Source: Salinarchaeum sp. Harcht-Bsk1
GTDB lineage: Archaea; Halobacteriota; Halobacteria; Halobacteriales; Salinarchaeaceae
Assembly: GCF_000403645.1 (NCBI RefSeq)
Contig: NC_021313.1
Coordinates: 124,001 to 188,000, forward strand
DNA: 64,000 nucleotides
Direction of reading: 5' to 3'
Position 1 is the stretch's first letter. Every line of letters starts with the position of its first letter. Below the pieces are notes generated by a model. It did no database searches. It was not told the DNA's origin and saw nothing but the letters and a program-made list of their open reading frames with translations. Positions 1 to 8,851 of this stretch are shown here, piece by piece. A program made the translations under genes and the position numbers.

Positions 1-405
1 CAGCGTCTTGGCTGCCCGCGTCTCGTCGCTGAACAACTCGTGGTTCTGGACGCCGAGGTGGACGCCCGCTTCCTCGGTCGCCTCCATCATCGCCTTCGCG
101 TCGGTGTAGGTCGCCGCCATCGGCTTCTCACAGAAGACGTGGCAGCCGGCGTCCGCCGCGTCGACGGTGACGGGGCGATGGAGGTTGTTGTGAACGCAGA
201 CGTCGATGGCGTCGAGGTCCGCGTCGTCGAGCATGTCGCGATAGTCGCCGTAGGCCGTGCCACCGACGGCCCCCGCGAGCGCCTCCGCGGCCTGCTCGTC
301 GATGTCCGCGACGGCGACGACCTCCGCGCCGTCGACGTCCGCGTACTCGCCTGCGTGCGTCTCTCCACGATTCCCTGCGCCGACGATGCCGATGTCGATC
401 GTCAT
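1..405 (-). CDS. Gfo/Idh/MocA family oxidoreductase, C-terminus beyond window
   Basis: Only the N-terminal 135 residues lie in the window; the gene runs off the left edge. It begins MTIDIGIVGAGNRG, a Rossmann nucleotide-binding signature, followed by VVAVADID at the end of the second beta strand and the CEKPMA motif that marks this NAD(P)-dependent sugar or cyclitol dehydrogenase family. The Lys of EKP is the usual catalytic residue. The start is the ATG at 405. Substrate cannot be predicted. It is one of four family members within 10 kb and is divergent from the deacetylase-like gene at 522, which suggests a shared role in breaking down an unusual sugar. Confidence 0.9.
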   Translation of the reverse strand, partial: MTIDIGIVGAGNRGETHAGEYADVDGAEVVAVADIDEQAAEALAGAVGGTAYGDYRDMLDDADLDAIDVCVHNNLHRPVTVDAADAGCHVFCEKPMAATYTDAKAMMEATEEAGVHLGVQNHELFSDETRAAKTL

Positions 406-521
406 AGTCGAAGGGCGTCGACACACGGAAATGAATCCTCGGCTGTCGGAAGGTGGGGCGGCCAGCGGCCATCGCCGCCGTGGCCGCCAGCCTTAGGACT
501 GCAGCCTCGAAGGACGCGAGC

Positions 522-1292
522 ATGAGCACCGACGACGGCGCCGAGCACGTCCGACTCTTGACGAGAGCCGACGACGGGGGGACGGCCGAGAGCGCGAACG
601 ACGCGATCCGTGAGAGCTACGAGGAGGGAATCCTGCAGAACGTCAGCGTCATGGCCCCCACACCGGCACTCGAGCACGCTGCGGATCGCCTCGCTGGCGT
701 CGAAGGACTCTGCGTCGGCGTCCACGTCACGCTCTCGTCGGAGTGGGTCGATCCGACCTGGGGTCCAGTGCTCGGCGCAGAGGAAGTGCCGTCGCTCGTC
801 ACCGACGGCGGGCGATTCTATCGCTCCCCAGAGGCACTCTTCGAGACCGACCCCGATCGCGAGGAGGTCCTCGCCGAGGTCTCCGCCCAGGTCGACCGGA
901 TCCGCGACGTCGGCTTCGACCCCGACTACGCGGACACCCACATGCTCATCGAGCCTGCATCGGAGTGGTTCGCAGACGCGTTCGACGACCTCTGTGAGCG
1001 CGAGGACCTGATCAACTGGTGGGGCGTGTCGCCGCTGCCAGGCTCGGAGGGCATCGGCTCCGGACCGGAGTGGCTGCTCGATCACCTCGACGGCGTGGAT
1101 CCGGGGACCTACCTCGTCGTGGGGCACCCGGCCTACGACGACGATGAGATGGCGGAGTTCTGGCTTCCCGACGGCGAACCCGGGCGGATCGCAACGGAAC
1201 GCGACGCGCAGCGCCGGATGTTCACCGACGACCGCGTCCTCGAGTACGTCGAGGAGCACGGCGTCGAACCGATCAGGTACGACGAACGCTGA
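522..1292 (+). CDS. ChbG/YdjC-like carbohydrate deacetylase
   Basis: A 256-residue protein resembling the YdjC/ChbG/HpnK fold, metal-dependent enzymes that remove acetyl groups from N-acetylated sugars. Supporting motifs are RADDGG near residue 17 (the ADD-x-G metal site), GVHVTL near residue 73 and DTHMLIEP near residue 140. An in-frame ATG exists at 453, but the segment before 522 is alanine-rich and unlike the family, so the ATG at 522 (MSTDDG) is preferred. The natural substrate is unknown. It lies next to sugar oxidoreductase genes, which fits processing of an amino sugar or acetylated glycan. Confidence 0.8.
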   Translation: MSTDDGAEHVRLLTRADDGGTAESANDAIRESYEEGILQNVSVMAPTPALEHAADRLAGVEGLCVGVHVTLSSEWVDPTWGPVLGAEEVPSLVTDGGRFYRSPEALFETDPDREEVLAEVSAQVDRIRDVGFDPDYADTHMLIEPASEWFADAFDDLCEREDLINWWGVSPLPGSEGIGSGPEWLLDHLDGVDPGTYLVVGHPAYDDDEMAEFWLPDGEPGRIATERDAQRRMFTDDRVLEYVEEHGVEPIRYDER

Positions 1293-1394
1293 TCGAACGA
1301 CCACGTTCGCGACCGACCACTCGTCGCAGTTCCCGGCCGCCACAGCATACCGCGATCCGAGGAACTATGCGCGAACGTGTGCCAATCAACAGCT

Positions 1395-2609
1395 ATGACA
1401 GCATCATTCGGCATCGGCGTCGTCAGTTGCGGCTTCATCACCCGCGAGATGCACCTCCCGAGCGTCGAGTACCTCCCGGACGTCCACGTCGGCGGGATCC
1501 AGAATCGCACGAAGGAACACGCCGAGGACGTTGCCGAAACCTGTCGCGAGGAGGGCTGGGGCGATCCGTCGGTCTACGGCGAGGATCGCGTCGCCGCGCT
1601 CGTCGAGGATCCCGACGTGGACGGCCTCTGGGTCACGAGCCCGAACTTCACCCGCGTCGACGTGATCGACGCGGCCGTCGACGCCGTGGAGGACGGCGCC
1701 GACCTGCAGGGCATCGCGATGGAGAAGCCGGTCGCGCGGAACATGGAGGAAGCCAACCACATCGCGGATCGGATCCGCTCGGCCGGTATCCCGAACGCCT
1801 ACCTCGAGAACTGGCCCTTCGAACCCGACATCGCGAAGCTCCGCGACCTGCTCTGGGAGCGCGGCGGCGAGGCCGGTCGCCCCTACATCGCCCGATCGCA
1901 AGCCGAGCACGGCGGCCCACACTCCGCGTGGTTCTGGGACGGCGAACTCCAGGGCGGCGGCGCGCTCACGGACATGCTCTGTCACGCACTGGCGGGCAAC
2001 CACGTCCTGCTCGCCGATCCGGAGACCGAGGACGGCGGCCTCGAACCCGTCTCGGTCTCCGCGGACACGGAGACCCTGAAGTGGGGCCGCGAGGACTACG
2101 CAGAGGCACTCCGCGAGGAGCACGGCGTCGACTGGGCGGAGAACCCGTCCGACGACTACGCCCGCGCCACGGTGCGCTACGAGGGCGAGGACGGCGAACC
2201 GCTCGTCTCCGAAGCCACCGGCTCCTGGTGCTACGTCGGCTCTGGCGTCCGCCGATCGATCGAACTCCTCGGTCCGGAGTACTCCGGCCAGGTGCTGACC
2301 GACGACGAGTCCTCCAGCGTCTTCTTCTCCGACGACCTCGGCGAGGGCGAGGGCTGGGCGGAGAAGCAGGCAGCCACGAGCGGTCGGATGCCGATCGGTG
2401 CGGGAGCGGTATTCGACGGCGGCTACGTCGCGGAGAATCGGGACGCCGTCGACGCGTTCCGCGAGGGCGAGAACGGAACGCTGGATGTCGAGGACGGCCT
2501 GCGCGTCCTCCGGATCTGCATGGCGGCGTACAAGGCAGCGGAGCACGGCGAAGAAGTGGATGTGCGGGAGGCCGATCTGTCGACGTACACGCCGCCGCCG
2601 GCGCGGTAA
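1395..2609 (+). CDS. Gfo/Idh/MocA family oxidoreductase
   Basis: A 404-residue NAD(P)-dependent dehydrogenase-like protein. The N-terminus has the Rossmann pattern IGVVSCGFITREMHLP; the catalytic-lysine motif appears as MEKPVARN. The central part (WFWDGELQGGGALTDMLCH) matches the GGG-x-L-x-D-x-x-x-H signature of the C-terminal domain, whose His is normally catalytic. At about 400 residues it is longer than the usual 330-360. An alternative ATG at 1377 would add six residues; 1395 is preferred because the Rossmann strand follows directly. It is the second of four paralogous families in the region. Substrate not predictable. Confidence 0.88.
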   Translation: MTASFGIGVVSCGFITREMHLPSVEYLPDVHVGGIQNRTKEHAEDVAETCREEGWGDPSVYGEDRVAALVEDPDVDGLWVTSPNFTRVDVIDAAVDAVEDGADLQGIAMEKPVARNMEEANHIADRIRSAGIPNAYLENWPFEPDIAKLRDLLWERGGEAGRPYIARSQAEHGGPHSAWFWDGELQGGGALTDMLCHALAGNHVLLADPETEDGGLEPVSVSADTETLKWGREDYAEALREEHGVDWAENPSDDYARATVRYEGEDGEPLVSEATGSWCYVGSGVRRSIELLGPEYSGQVLTDDESSSVFFSDDLGEGEGWAEKQAATSGRMPIGAGAVFDGGYVAENRDAVDAFREGENGTLDVEDGLRVLRICMAAYKAAEHGEEVDVREADLSTYTPPPAR

Positions 2610-2774
2610 CGAGGTTCGACTTCTCGGTTCCCAGCGGTGAATATCCCGCTATTACTCCGCGGTAGCACAGGTTCTGGATCGCACGAAGTGCTCCCGGGTC
2701 ACCCCACGTTCAGTGGGTCCCTTGTTCGGTGCAACCGGGAACTACCTTTGTATCGCTCGACTGATCCGTAGGAC

Positions 2775-3134
2775 ATGGCCCTGGAAGACTCGATCGTCGT
2801 GTTCGTCGTGAGTCTGCTCATCGGTGCGTTCGGCATCTACGTCGGCGCGGGTGCCGTCACGGATTACTCTAGCTACACGTACGCCATCGTGACGGCGCTG
2901 CTCGGTGCGATCATCTGGGGTGTGGTCGGCTTCCTGCTGGGCTGGATCCCGCTTCTCGGACCGCTCCTGGTGTTGCTCGCGTACATCTGGGTGATCAAGG
3001 CGCGGTACCCCGGCGGGTGGGGCGACGCGATACTGATCGCGTTGATCGCCTGGATCGCTGTCGTCCTGGTGCTCTACGCGGTCGCCCTCCTCGGTATCGC
3101 GAGCTACGGGGCCGTCGGCGTTCCCGGGGCCTGA
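2775..3134 (+). CDS. small multi-pass membrane protein
   Basis: A 119-residue hydrophobic protein with about four transmembrane segments: residues 7-28, 35-52, 54-73 and 84-110. I do not recognise a characterised family. A short conserved-looking loop, KARYPGGWGDA, sits between the third and fourth segments. The start ATG at 2775 follows a T-rich stretch (CTTTGTAT) about 27 bases upstream that could serve as a TATA element, suggesting a short leader. It converges with the oxidoreductase at 3172-4209. Function unknown. Confidence 0.75.
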   Translation: MALEDSIVVFVVSLLIGAFGIYVGAGAVTDYSSYTYAIVTALLGAIIWGVVGFLLGWIPLLGPLLVLLAYIWVIKARYPGGWGDAILIALIAWIAVVLVLYAVALLGIASYGAVGVPGA

Positions 3135-3171
3135 TTCGGCAGTTCCTGCGCGCCCGCTTCCCTGGATCCAC

Positions 3172-4209
3172 TCACTCGTCGACGAGAGCCACGCGCTCGC
3201 CCGCCTGGGCACTCCGCTTCGCCGTCTCGACGATCCGGTGGGCTTCCCGGCAGAACTCCGGATCGCACGGTCCCTCGGGATCCTCGCCGGTTTCCAGCCG
3301 ATTGACGATATAGTAAATCAAGTTCCGGAACCGATCGGGAAGCGGAGAGGGCTCGACCTCGTACCCTTCCGGTTCGTCGTCGGTCTGGACGCGAATCTCG
3401 ACGCCACGCTCGACCGTGGAGATGGATCCCTCGGTGCCGACGACCACGTAGCCCTTCATCGGCTGGGGCTCGATCTCCCAGGGGTTCGTCGGCATCCGCC
3501 AGGACGTCTGGAACGCCGAGAGACCGTCCTCGAAGCGTGCGATCGTCGAGGACTGGACGTCGACGTCGAAGTCCTCGGGAACGTACTCCTCGGCACTGAT
3601 CGACTCGGGGAGGTGGCCGTCGCGGAACCACGTCGAGAAGGTCGCGCCGTAGCCGAGGTAGTCCAGCATCGACCCGCCGCCTGCATCGCGGTCGTAGAAC
3701 CAGCTATCGTCCGGCGGCGCGCCGGAGTTCCCGCCGTAGTACTGGACCTCGACGACGTCGCCGAGGGTGCCGTCCTGGACGAGGCGGCGGACCTCGTGCT
3801 TGACCGGGTCCCACGAGACCGGCCAGTTCAACACGAACAGGTTCCCCGTCTCGTCCATCGCGTCGATCATCCGGTCGGCGTTCTCGAGGGTGTCCGCGAG
3901 GGGCTTCTCCAGTGCGACGTGGACGTCGTGCGGTGCGACCCGCTCGACGAAGTTCGCGTGCTCCGAGTTCATCGGACAGCCCAGCACGACGTCGGGATCG
4001 GTCTCCTCGATACACCGATCGAGGTCTTCGTAGACCGCGTCTTCGGGAATATCGTGGGCCTCGACGGCGTCGTCGAGAGAGCCGGTGGAGGTCGAGGGGT
4101 CCTCGTCGCAGACGCCGACGATCTCCGCGTCGGGGTGGTCGGCGACCCAGTCGAGGTTCGTGTTCATGTGCATCTGGTCGAAGTTCGCACCGACGAAGCG
4201 GTAGGTCAC
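3172..4209 (-). CDS. Gfo/Idh/MocA family oxidoreductase
   Basis: A 345-residue protein of the NAD(P)-dependent sugar dehydrogenase family. The N-terminus TYRFVGANFDQMHMNTNLDW is followed by IVGVCDEDP (dinucleotide site) and LEKPLAD (catalytic Lys). DAGGGSMLDYLGYGATF occupies the place of the usual GGG-x-x-x-D-x-x-x-H motif, but a glycine (LGYG) sits where the conserved His is often found. The reading frame is open further upstream, but homology-like sequence begins at the GTG at 4209, so that start is chosen. The divergent gene at 4417 shares the 207-bp promoter region. Confidence 0.85.
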   Translation of the reverse strand: MTYRFVGANFDQMHMNTNLDWVADHPDAEIVGVCDEDPSTSTGSLDDAVEAHDIPEDAVYEDLDRCIEETDPDVVLGCPMNSEHANFVERVAPHDVHVALEKPLADTLENADRMIDAMDETGNLFVLNWPVSWDPVKHEVRRLVQDGTLGDVVEVQYYGGNSGAPPDDSWFYDRDAGGGSMLDYLGYGATFSTWFRDGHLPESISAEEYVPEDFDVDVQSSTIARFEDGLSAFQTSWRMPTNPWEIEPQPMKGYVVVGTEGSISTVERGVEIRVQTDDEPEGYEVEPSPLPDRFRNLIYYIVNRLETGEDPEGPCDPEFCREAHRIVETAKRSAQAGERVALVDE

Positions 4210-4330
4210 GTGCGGAGCGTCAGCGTAGTGGGTGAGAAAGGTTTGGCTGGCGGAAAGGCGACCCCGGGAAGCTCCGGGGGTTGGCGGTCGTGAGGTCGTC
4301 GCCCGTGACAACGATAATGCCCGTGGCAAG

Positions 4331-4342
4331 CCTCTATAGAGG
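4331..4342. promoter_or_regulatory. 12-bp perfect palindrome with TATA-like core between divergent genes
   Basis: The sequence CCTCTATAGAGG is a perfect dyad in the 207-bp gap between the oxidoreductase starting at 4209 and the membrane protein starting at 4417. Its CTATAG core could be a TATA box, an operator, or both. No cognate regulator is evident nearby. Confidence 0.35.
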
Positions 4343-4416
4343 TACATGCCAGTTGTGACCCACGCCCGGGCGACGACACCAGCGAGCGACAGACCGGGAG
4401 GAGGGAGGGCAAGATC

Positions 4417-5280
4417 GTGAGCAGGGAGACGGATCGGCCGCTCTGGATCGGTCTCGTCGTGCTCGGCGTGGCACTCGCGATCAACTCCCTGCTCGGCCCG
4501 CTCGCCGCAGCCGTCGTCGAGTACCCGTTCTCGCAGTCGATGGTGAACCAGACGATCGGTCTCGACGCCGTCTCGCTCGCGGTCGTCGCCCCGTGGAGTC
4601 TGCTCGCTGCCGAAGCGGTCCGGCGGAAGCACCACGCGGGCCCGATCCTCGCCATTCCGCCGGCAGCGTACAGCGCTTACATGTTCAGCCAGTACGTCCT
4701 CGGGCCGACCTACCTCGAGTACCCCGCAGTGATGCCGTTACACCTCGGAATATTCGTGCTCGGCTGGGTGCTCGTCGTCCTGGCGTGGGTTCGTATCGAC
4801 GTATCGGACCTGCCAACGGTCGGGGAGCGACGCTGGCGCATCTACGCCGGTGGGGTCGGCTTCTTCGCCTTCTTCACGTTCGCCCGGTACGTGCCCTCCT
4901 TCGTGGGAATGGCCAGCGGGGAGCCAATCTCCGAGGAGTTCGCGCAGGATCCGACGATGTTCTGGACGATCTTCCTGCTCGACGTCGGGGTCGTCGTTCC
5001 AGCGACGATCGGCGCCAGCGTCGGTGCGTACCGCGGCCGAGCGTGGGGGCGGAAGGCGCTCTACCCGCTCGCCGGGTGGTTCGCACTGGTGCCGATCTCG
5101 GTTTCGGCGATGTCGATCGTCATGTACCTGAACGACGATCCGTACGGGTCGCTCGGCAGCGTCGCGTTCCTCACGAGCGCCGCCGTGGCCTTCACCGCGT
5201 TCGTCGTCTGGGTCCACCTCCCGCTGTTCGGCGGCGACGGCAGCCCGGACACCGGACCGGCGTCCGAGACCACCGGATAG
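4417..5280 (+). CDS. multi-pass membrane protein of unknown function
   Basis: A 287-residue integral membrane protein with about seven hydrophobic helices, including residues 9-32, 48-64, 74-93, 107-126, 140-157, 180-202 and 221-265. I do not recognise a family. The start is a GTG at 4417 preceded by a purine-rich GGAGGGAGG stretch that could act as a ribosome-binding site; this supports the GTG. The C-terminal tail is short and acidic. It lies between an oxidoreductase and a lipid-linked sugar flippase, but nothing in the sequence ties it to either. Confidence 0.75.
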   Translation: MSRETDRPLWIGLVVLGVALAINSLLGPLAAAVVEYPFSQSMVNQTIGLDAVSLAVVAPWSLLAAEAVRRKHHAGPILAIPPAAYSAYMFSQYVLGPTYLEYPAVMPLHLGIFVLGWVLVVLAWVRIDVSDLPTVGERRWRIYAGGVGFFAFFTFARYVPSFVGMASGEPISEEFAQDPTMFWTIFLLDVGVVVPATIGASVGAYRGRAWGRKALYPLAGWFALVPISVSAMSIVMYLNDDPYGSLGSVAFLTSAAVAFTAFVVWVHLPLFGGDGSPDTGPASETTG

Positions 5281-5389
5281 CGCCTCCGAAAGCGGTGCAG
5301 ATAGACGGCAGCAGTATCGACTGCCCGCTCCTTTCCGGGTTCGGAGCCCTTTATCCGACGGGCCTGAAAGCGCCTGCTATCTTGCGACC

Positions 5390-6979
5390 ATGAGCAGCGG
5401 CGAAGCGACTGCCGAATCGACCAGCGAGCCCGACGCCGCGAGCGACGACGCCGGTCGAGACGCTGCCGTTCCCGAGGCCGAGCGCGAGGCGCTCGTCACG
5501 ATCGCCCACGGCGCGGTCGTCACCTCCGGCGGCGTCTCCGCCCAGCGTGCGCTGGTCTCCGCGACAGAGTTCGTTCTCGCTCGCGGCCTCGGGCCGGTCG
5601 CCTACGGCGTCTACGCCTTCGCATGGCGGATCGCCGAGACGCTCGTTCGACTGGTGACGTTCGGGAGCGTCCCGGCGATCCAGCGGTACGTACCCGCCGC
5701 GGAGGATGATCCAGAGCAACGCTCGCGGACGGTCGCCCTCGCCTACCTCACGACGCTCGGGGTCGGGACGCTCATCGCCGGAAGCGTCTGGTTCCTAGCA
5801 CCGTCGATCGACGCCGCGACGGTGAACGATCCGGCGTTTCCCCCGGCGATGCGCCTGTTCGCGGTACTGACCGGCCTGATCGGGCTGGTGATGATCGTCT
5901 CGGCGATCTTCCGTGCCGTCGGATCCGCACGCGGCGAAGTCCTGTTCAACAAGCTTCTCCGCCCGGCAGCACGCCTCCTCGGTGCGCTCGCCGCACTCGC
6001 ACTCGGCTACTCCGTCGTGGGGATCGCGGGCGCGATGGTCGCCGCCATGACAGTACTCGTCGCCATCGGCATCCCGATATCGATACGTGTGACGGGGATC
6101 AAGCCGACGCTCCGAATCGGTCGCGAGAGTGCCGCCGCGTACTACCGCTACGCCTCGCCCGTCGCGCTCAGTAGCCTCGGGAAGATCTTCCAAAACCGGG
6201 TGGACGTGTTCCTCGTCGGTGCACTCCTCACGGCGGTCGCCGCCGGGATCTACAACGTGATTCTCGTGCTAGTCGCCGTGGCCTGGATCCCACTGTTGGC
6301 CTTCAATCAACTCCTGCCACCCGTCGCCTCCGACCTCTACGCGAAGGACGACTTCGAGACGCTCAACGCGGTGTACGGGTCGGCGACGCGACTGATCGTG
6401 ACGACGGTTCTGCCGATCCTCGCCGTCCAGCTCGTCTTCGGCCGAGAGTTGCTGCGGATCTTCGGCTCGACGTACACCCGCGGGTACCTGCCGCTCGGCA
6501 TCTACCTCGCCGGCGTGTTCGTCGGGAGCGCCGTCGGTGCGACTGGCTGGCTGCTGATGATGACCGACCACCAGTACGCACGGATGGCGCTGGACTGGCT
6601 CCTCGCCGTTCTCAACGTCGTCCTGACGTACGCCTTCGTCGTGACGTTCGGTCTCGAAGGAGCCGCCCTGGGGACGTCGATCGCGATCGCCGTCCAGAAC
6701 TTCCTGCAGGTCCTGCTCCTCAAACGATTCGAGGGGCTCTGGCCCTGGGACGCGTCCTATCTCACGCCGCTGACCGCCGGCGGGGTGATGATCGGCGTCA
6801 TGTGGGGACTCCGGCGCGCGAGCGAGGGGCCGCTGTTGATCGGAGTCGCCGTGCTCGTCGGCCTCGCGAGCTACCTCGGCACGCTCCGTCTGCTGGGCGT
6901 CGACGACAGAGATCGACTCGTCGTCCGTGAACTGACCCGCCGGTATCGAGCGGGGCTGACCGGGAGATCGCCCTTCTGA
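5390..6979 (+). CDS. polysaccharide biosynthesis flippase (Wzx/MATE-like)
   Basis: A 529-residue membrane protein with a hydrophilic acidic N-terminus of about 40 residues, followed by roughly 12-14 transmembrane helices. The family-like start GAVVTSGGVSAQRALVSATEFVLARGLGPVAYGVYAFAWR matches the first helices of Wzx-type flippases, which move lipid-linked oligosaccharides across the cytoplasmic membrane for surface glycan assembly. The late segment FGLEGAALGTSIAIAVQNFLQVLLLKR is the conserved pattern before the last helix pair. No glycosyltransferases are adjacent, so the glycan served is not identified here. A TATA-like CCTTTATCC lies about 38 bases before the ATG. Confidence 0.85.
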   Translation: MSSGEATAESTSEPDAASDDAGRDAAVPEAEREALVTIAHGAVVTSGGVSAQRALVSATEFVLARGLGPVAYGVYAFAWRIAETLVRLVTFGSVPAIQRYVPAAEDDPEQRSRTVALAYLTTLGVGTLIAGSVWFLAPSIDAATVNDPAFPPAMRLFAVLTGLIGLVMIVSAIFRAVGSARGEVLFNKLLRPAARLLGALAALALGYSVVGIAGAMVAAMTVLVAIGIPISIRVTGIKPTLRIGRESAAAYYRYASPVALSSLGKIFQNRVDVFLVGALLTAVAAGIYNVILVLVAVAWIPLLAFNQLLPPVASDLYAKDDFETLNAVYGSATRLIVTTVLPILAVQLVFGRELLRIFGSTYTRGYLPLGIYLAGVFVGSAVGATGWLLMMTDHQYARMALDWLLAVLNVVLTYAFVVTFGLEGAALGTSIAIAVQNFLQVLLLKRFEGLWPWDASYLTPLTAGGVMIGVMWGLRRASEGPLLIGVAVLVGLASYLGTLRLLGVDDRDRLVVRELTRRYRAGLTGRSPF

Positions 6980-7026
6980 TTCGCAGATTCCTGCTGCGCC
7001 CCGGAAATCGACCTGCAGTCGCCGAG

Positions 7027-7308
7027 TTACGAGTCCGCGTCGAGCGCATCCGCGATCGCCTCGAGTTCCGCCTTCCGGAAGCTGCTTCCGACCGCTTCGG
7101 GATCGTCCGACTCCAGTTCGCCGATCGAGGAGAGGATGCCAGCGCGCATCTGCGAGGTCGGCGGGTAGTCGTCGTGATCGATCTCGTAGTCGACGGCCTC
7201 GCAGATCGCGGCGAGTGATTCCTTGGTGAAGCCCGCGGAATCGGGCCGTTCGAATCGGTCCACGGCGAGGCGGATCTCGTTTCGGAGGTCGCCGACGGTC
7301 GGTGCCAT
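7027..7308 (-). CDS. conserved haloarchaeal hypothetical protein
   Basis: A 93-residue soluble acidic protein beginning MAPTVGDLRNEIRLAVDRF. It looks alpha-helical throughout, with charged amphipathic stretches (KESLAAICEAVDYEI, KAELEAIADAL). No cofactor-binding or catalytic motif is evident. Its size and codon usage match real haloarchaeal genes, and it is the only frame in this interval with that character. It diverges from the SOUL-domain gene at 7411, with about 100 bp between the starts. Function unknown. Confidence 0.75.
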   Translation of the reverse strand: MAPTVGDLRNEIRLAVDRFERPDSAGFTKESLAAICEAVDYEIDHDDYPPTSQMRAGILSSIGELESDDPEAVGSSFRKAELEAIADALDADS

Positions 7309-7410
7309 ACCGGGGCAGTGACTGCGAGGACCCTGTCAGTTTCGGTCGGTTAGCAGCCACCTGCTTCCGTGCGACGGACCCTTGATCGTGCTGGCTGTCG
7401 AAGGACGCCC

Positions 7411-8040
7411 ATGCGCTCGTCAACGAAGGCCGCTCTCGTCGGGGGCGCCGTCTTCCTCGCCGGCTGGATCGGCTGGGGGCGGCATTCGGGCAACAACGTG
7501 GAGACCGTCCCCTACGATCGAGTGCGAACGATCGACAGCGTCGAGATCCGGCGCTACCCGCAGGTCGTGCTCGCGGAGACGACGGCGCCAAACGAGATCA
7601 CGGCCTTCCGTCGGCTGTTCCGGTACATCGCCGGAGCGAACCGCGGCGACGTCGAGATCCCGATGACGGCACCGGTCGAGACACAGTCCGGGGAATCGAT
7701 GTCGATGACCACGCCCGTCCGCTCCGAGTCCGACGCGGCGTCCGAGGAGGTCAGAATGGCGTTCTACCTGCCGACGGAGTACGACCACGAGACAGCACCG
7801 GAACCGACTGATCCGACCGTGGCACTGGTGACGGAGCCAGCGAAGACGGTCGCCGTGGACTCCTTCTCGTGGTACGCCCCCAAGTGGCGGATCGAGCGGC
7901 GCGAGCGTCGACTCCTCGACGCGCTCGAACGTGACGGGATCCGGCCCTTCGGCGAACCCTACCTCCTGCGGTACGACGATCCGTGGACGCCGCCGTTCAT
8001 GCGACACAACGAGGTCGCGGTCGTCGTGGAAGGGGCCTGA
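7411..8040 (+). CDS. SOUL-family haem-binding protein, membrane anchored
   Basis: A 209-residue protein. Residues 5-22 form a single hydrophobic segment, probably an N-terminal membrane anchor. The rest has the SOUL/HBP pattern: VEIRRYPQVVLAET, then AFRRLFRYIAGANRG, IPMTAPVE, and later RMAFYLP. SOUL proteins bind haem or porphyrin. The IPMTAPV block is the family hallmark. The start at 7411 places the hydrophobic segment at the very N-terminus; an earlier TTG/GTG-type start would add only unrelated residues. The gene converges with the ThuA-like gene at 8125. Confidence 0.88.
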   Translation: MRSSTKAALVGGAVFLAGWIGWGRHSGNNVETVPYDRVRTIDSVEIRRYPQVVLAETTAPNEITAFRRLFRYIAGANRGDVEIPMTAPVETQSGESMSMTTPVRSESDAASEEVRMAFYLPTEYDHETAPEPTDPTVALVTEPAKTVAVDSFSWYAPKWRIERRERRLLDALERDGIRPFGEPYLLRYDDPWTPPFMRHNEVAVVVEGA

Positions 8041-8124
8041 GAGCGTGTGGTTCTGGAGGGCCCCTAGACCGGTGTCGCGTTGGGAGCGGTCGCGACGATC
8101 AGTCGTCGATACGGTGGCGGCCGG

Positions 8125-8787
8125 TCACTCGTCGCCGACGGCCCAGCGTGTGCCGTTCCGGAGGAGCGCCTGCACGCCGTCGTGGGTCAGCGAGGCGGTG
8201 CCGTGGCCGAGGGAGCAGTAGAAGACACGCCCGTCGCCGTAGGGCTTCGTCCACGCGACCGGCATATCGGCGTGCTCCGGGTGGTCCATCCGGGCGAGTA
8301 CGCGGACGTCGTCGTCCACGTCGAGGACGTACGGCTCGTCCCACACGGAGACGTCCTCGAGCGTGGCGGTGATCGGCGAGTGATGATCGACGATGCGCAC
8401 GTCCACGACGGACTGCTCGGGATGGGTTACGAAGTGACCGCCGAGCATCTCCCGGAGGTCGGGGAACGGTTCCTCGCGCGAGTCGATGAGTTCGTCCGGA
8501 TCGTCCGCGACGGTGCTCGTGAGGTCCGCCGCGCAGTGGATTCCGACGTACCCGCCGCCGTCCTCGACGAAGGAGAGGAGGCCATCACGCTGTTCGTCCG
8601 ATAGCGTGCTATCGGTCAGGTAGTCGACGACGGCGTCGTAGCCGGCGAGGTCGGTGAGGTCGTCCTTGTCGGTCGTCGTCGTCACGTCGATGCGGTCGTC
8701 GAACGCCGCTGTGATCGCGGTTTTGCGATCCGCCAACCGGTGGAAGGGGAAGCGGTTCCCGCCGATCAAGAGCACGGAGTGAGTCAT
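8125..8787 (-). CDS. ThuA-domain protein (trehalose-utilisation type)
   Basis: A 220-residue protein of the ThuA family, a class I glutamine amidotransferase-like fold found beside sugar-oxidoreductase genes. The N-terminus is MTHSVLLIGGNRFPFHR, followed by YDAVVDYLTDSTLSDEQRDGLLSFVEDGGGYVGIHCA, the typical strand-turn holding a Cys-containing motif, and GGHFVTHPEQ. Near the end GRVFYCSLGHG is the conserved family block. In bacteria ThuA works with a Gfo/Idh/MocA enzyme (ThuB) in disaccharide oxidation, and such an oxidoreductase lies immediately upstream here (8852-9961), 64 bp away on the same strand. Confidence 0.85.
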   Translation of the reverse strand: MTHSVLLIGGNRFPFHRLADRKTAITAAFDDRIDVTTTTDKDDLTDLAGYDAVVDYLTDSTLSDEQRDGLLSFVEDGGGYVGIHCAADLTSTVADDPDELIDSREEPFPDLREMLGGHFVTHPEQSVVDVRIVDHHSPITATLEDVSVWDEPYVLDVDDDVRVLARMDHPEHADMPVAWTKPYGDGRVFYCSLGHGTASLTHDGVQALLRNGTRWAVGDE

Positions 8788-8851
8788 GGGTCGAACGAAC
8801 ACGCGCGGTCCTGAAAGGTGCTCGGACGGCAGCAAGCGATACGCACCGCAA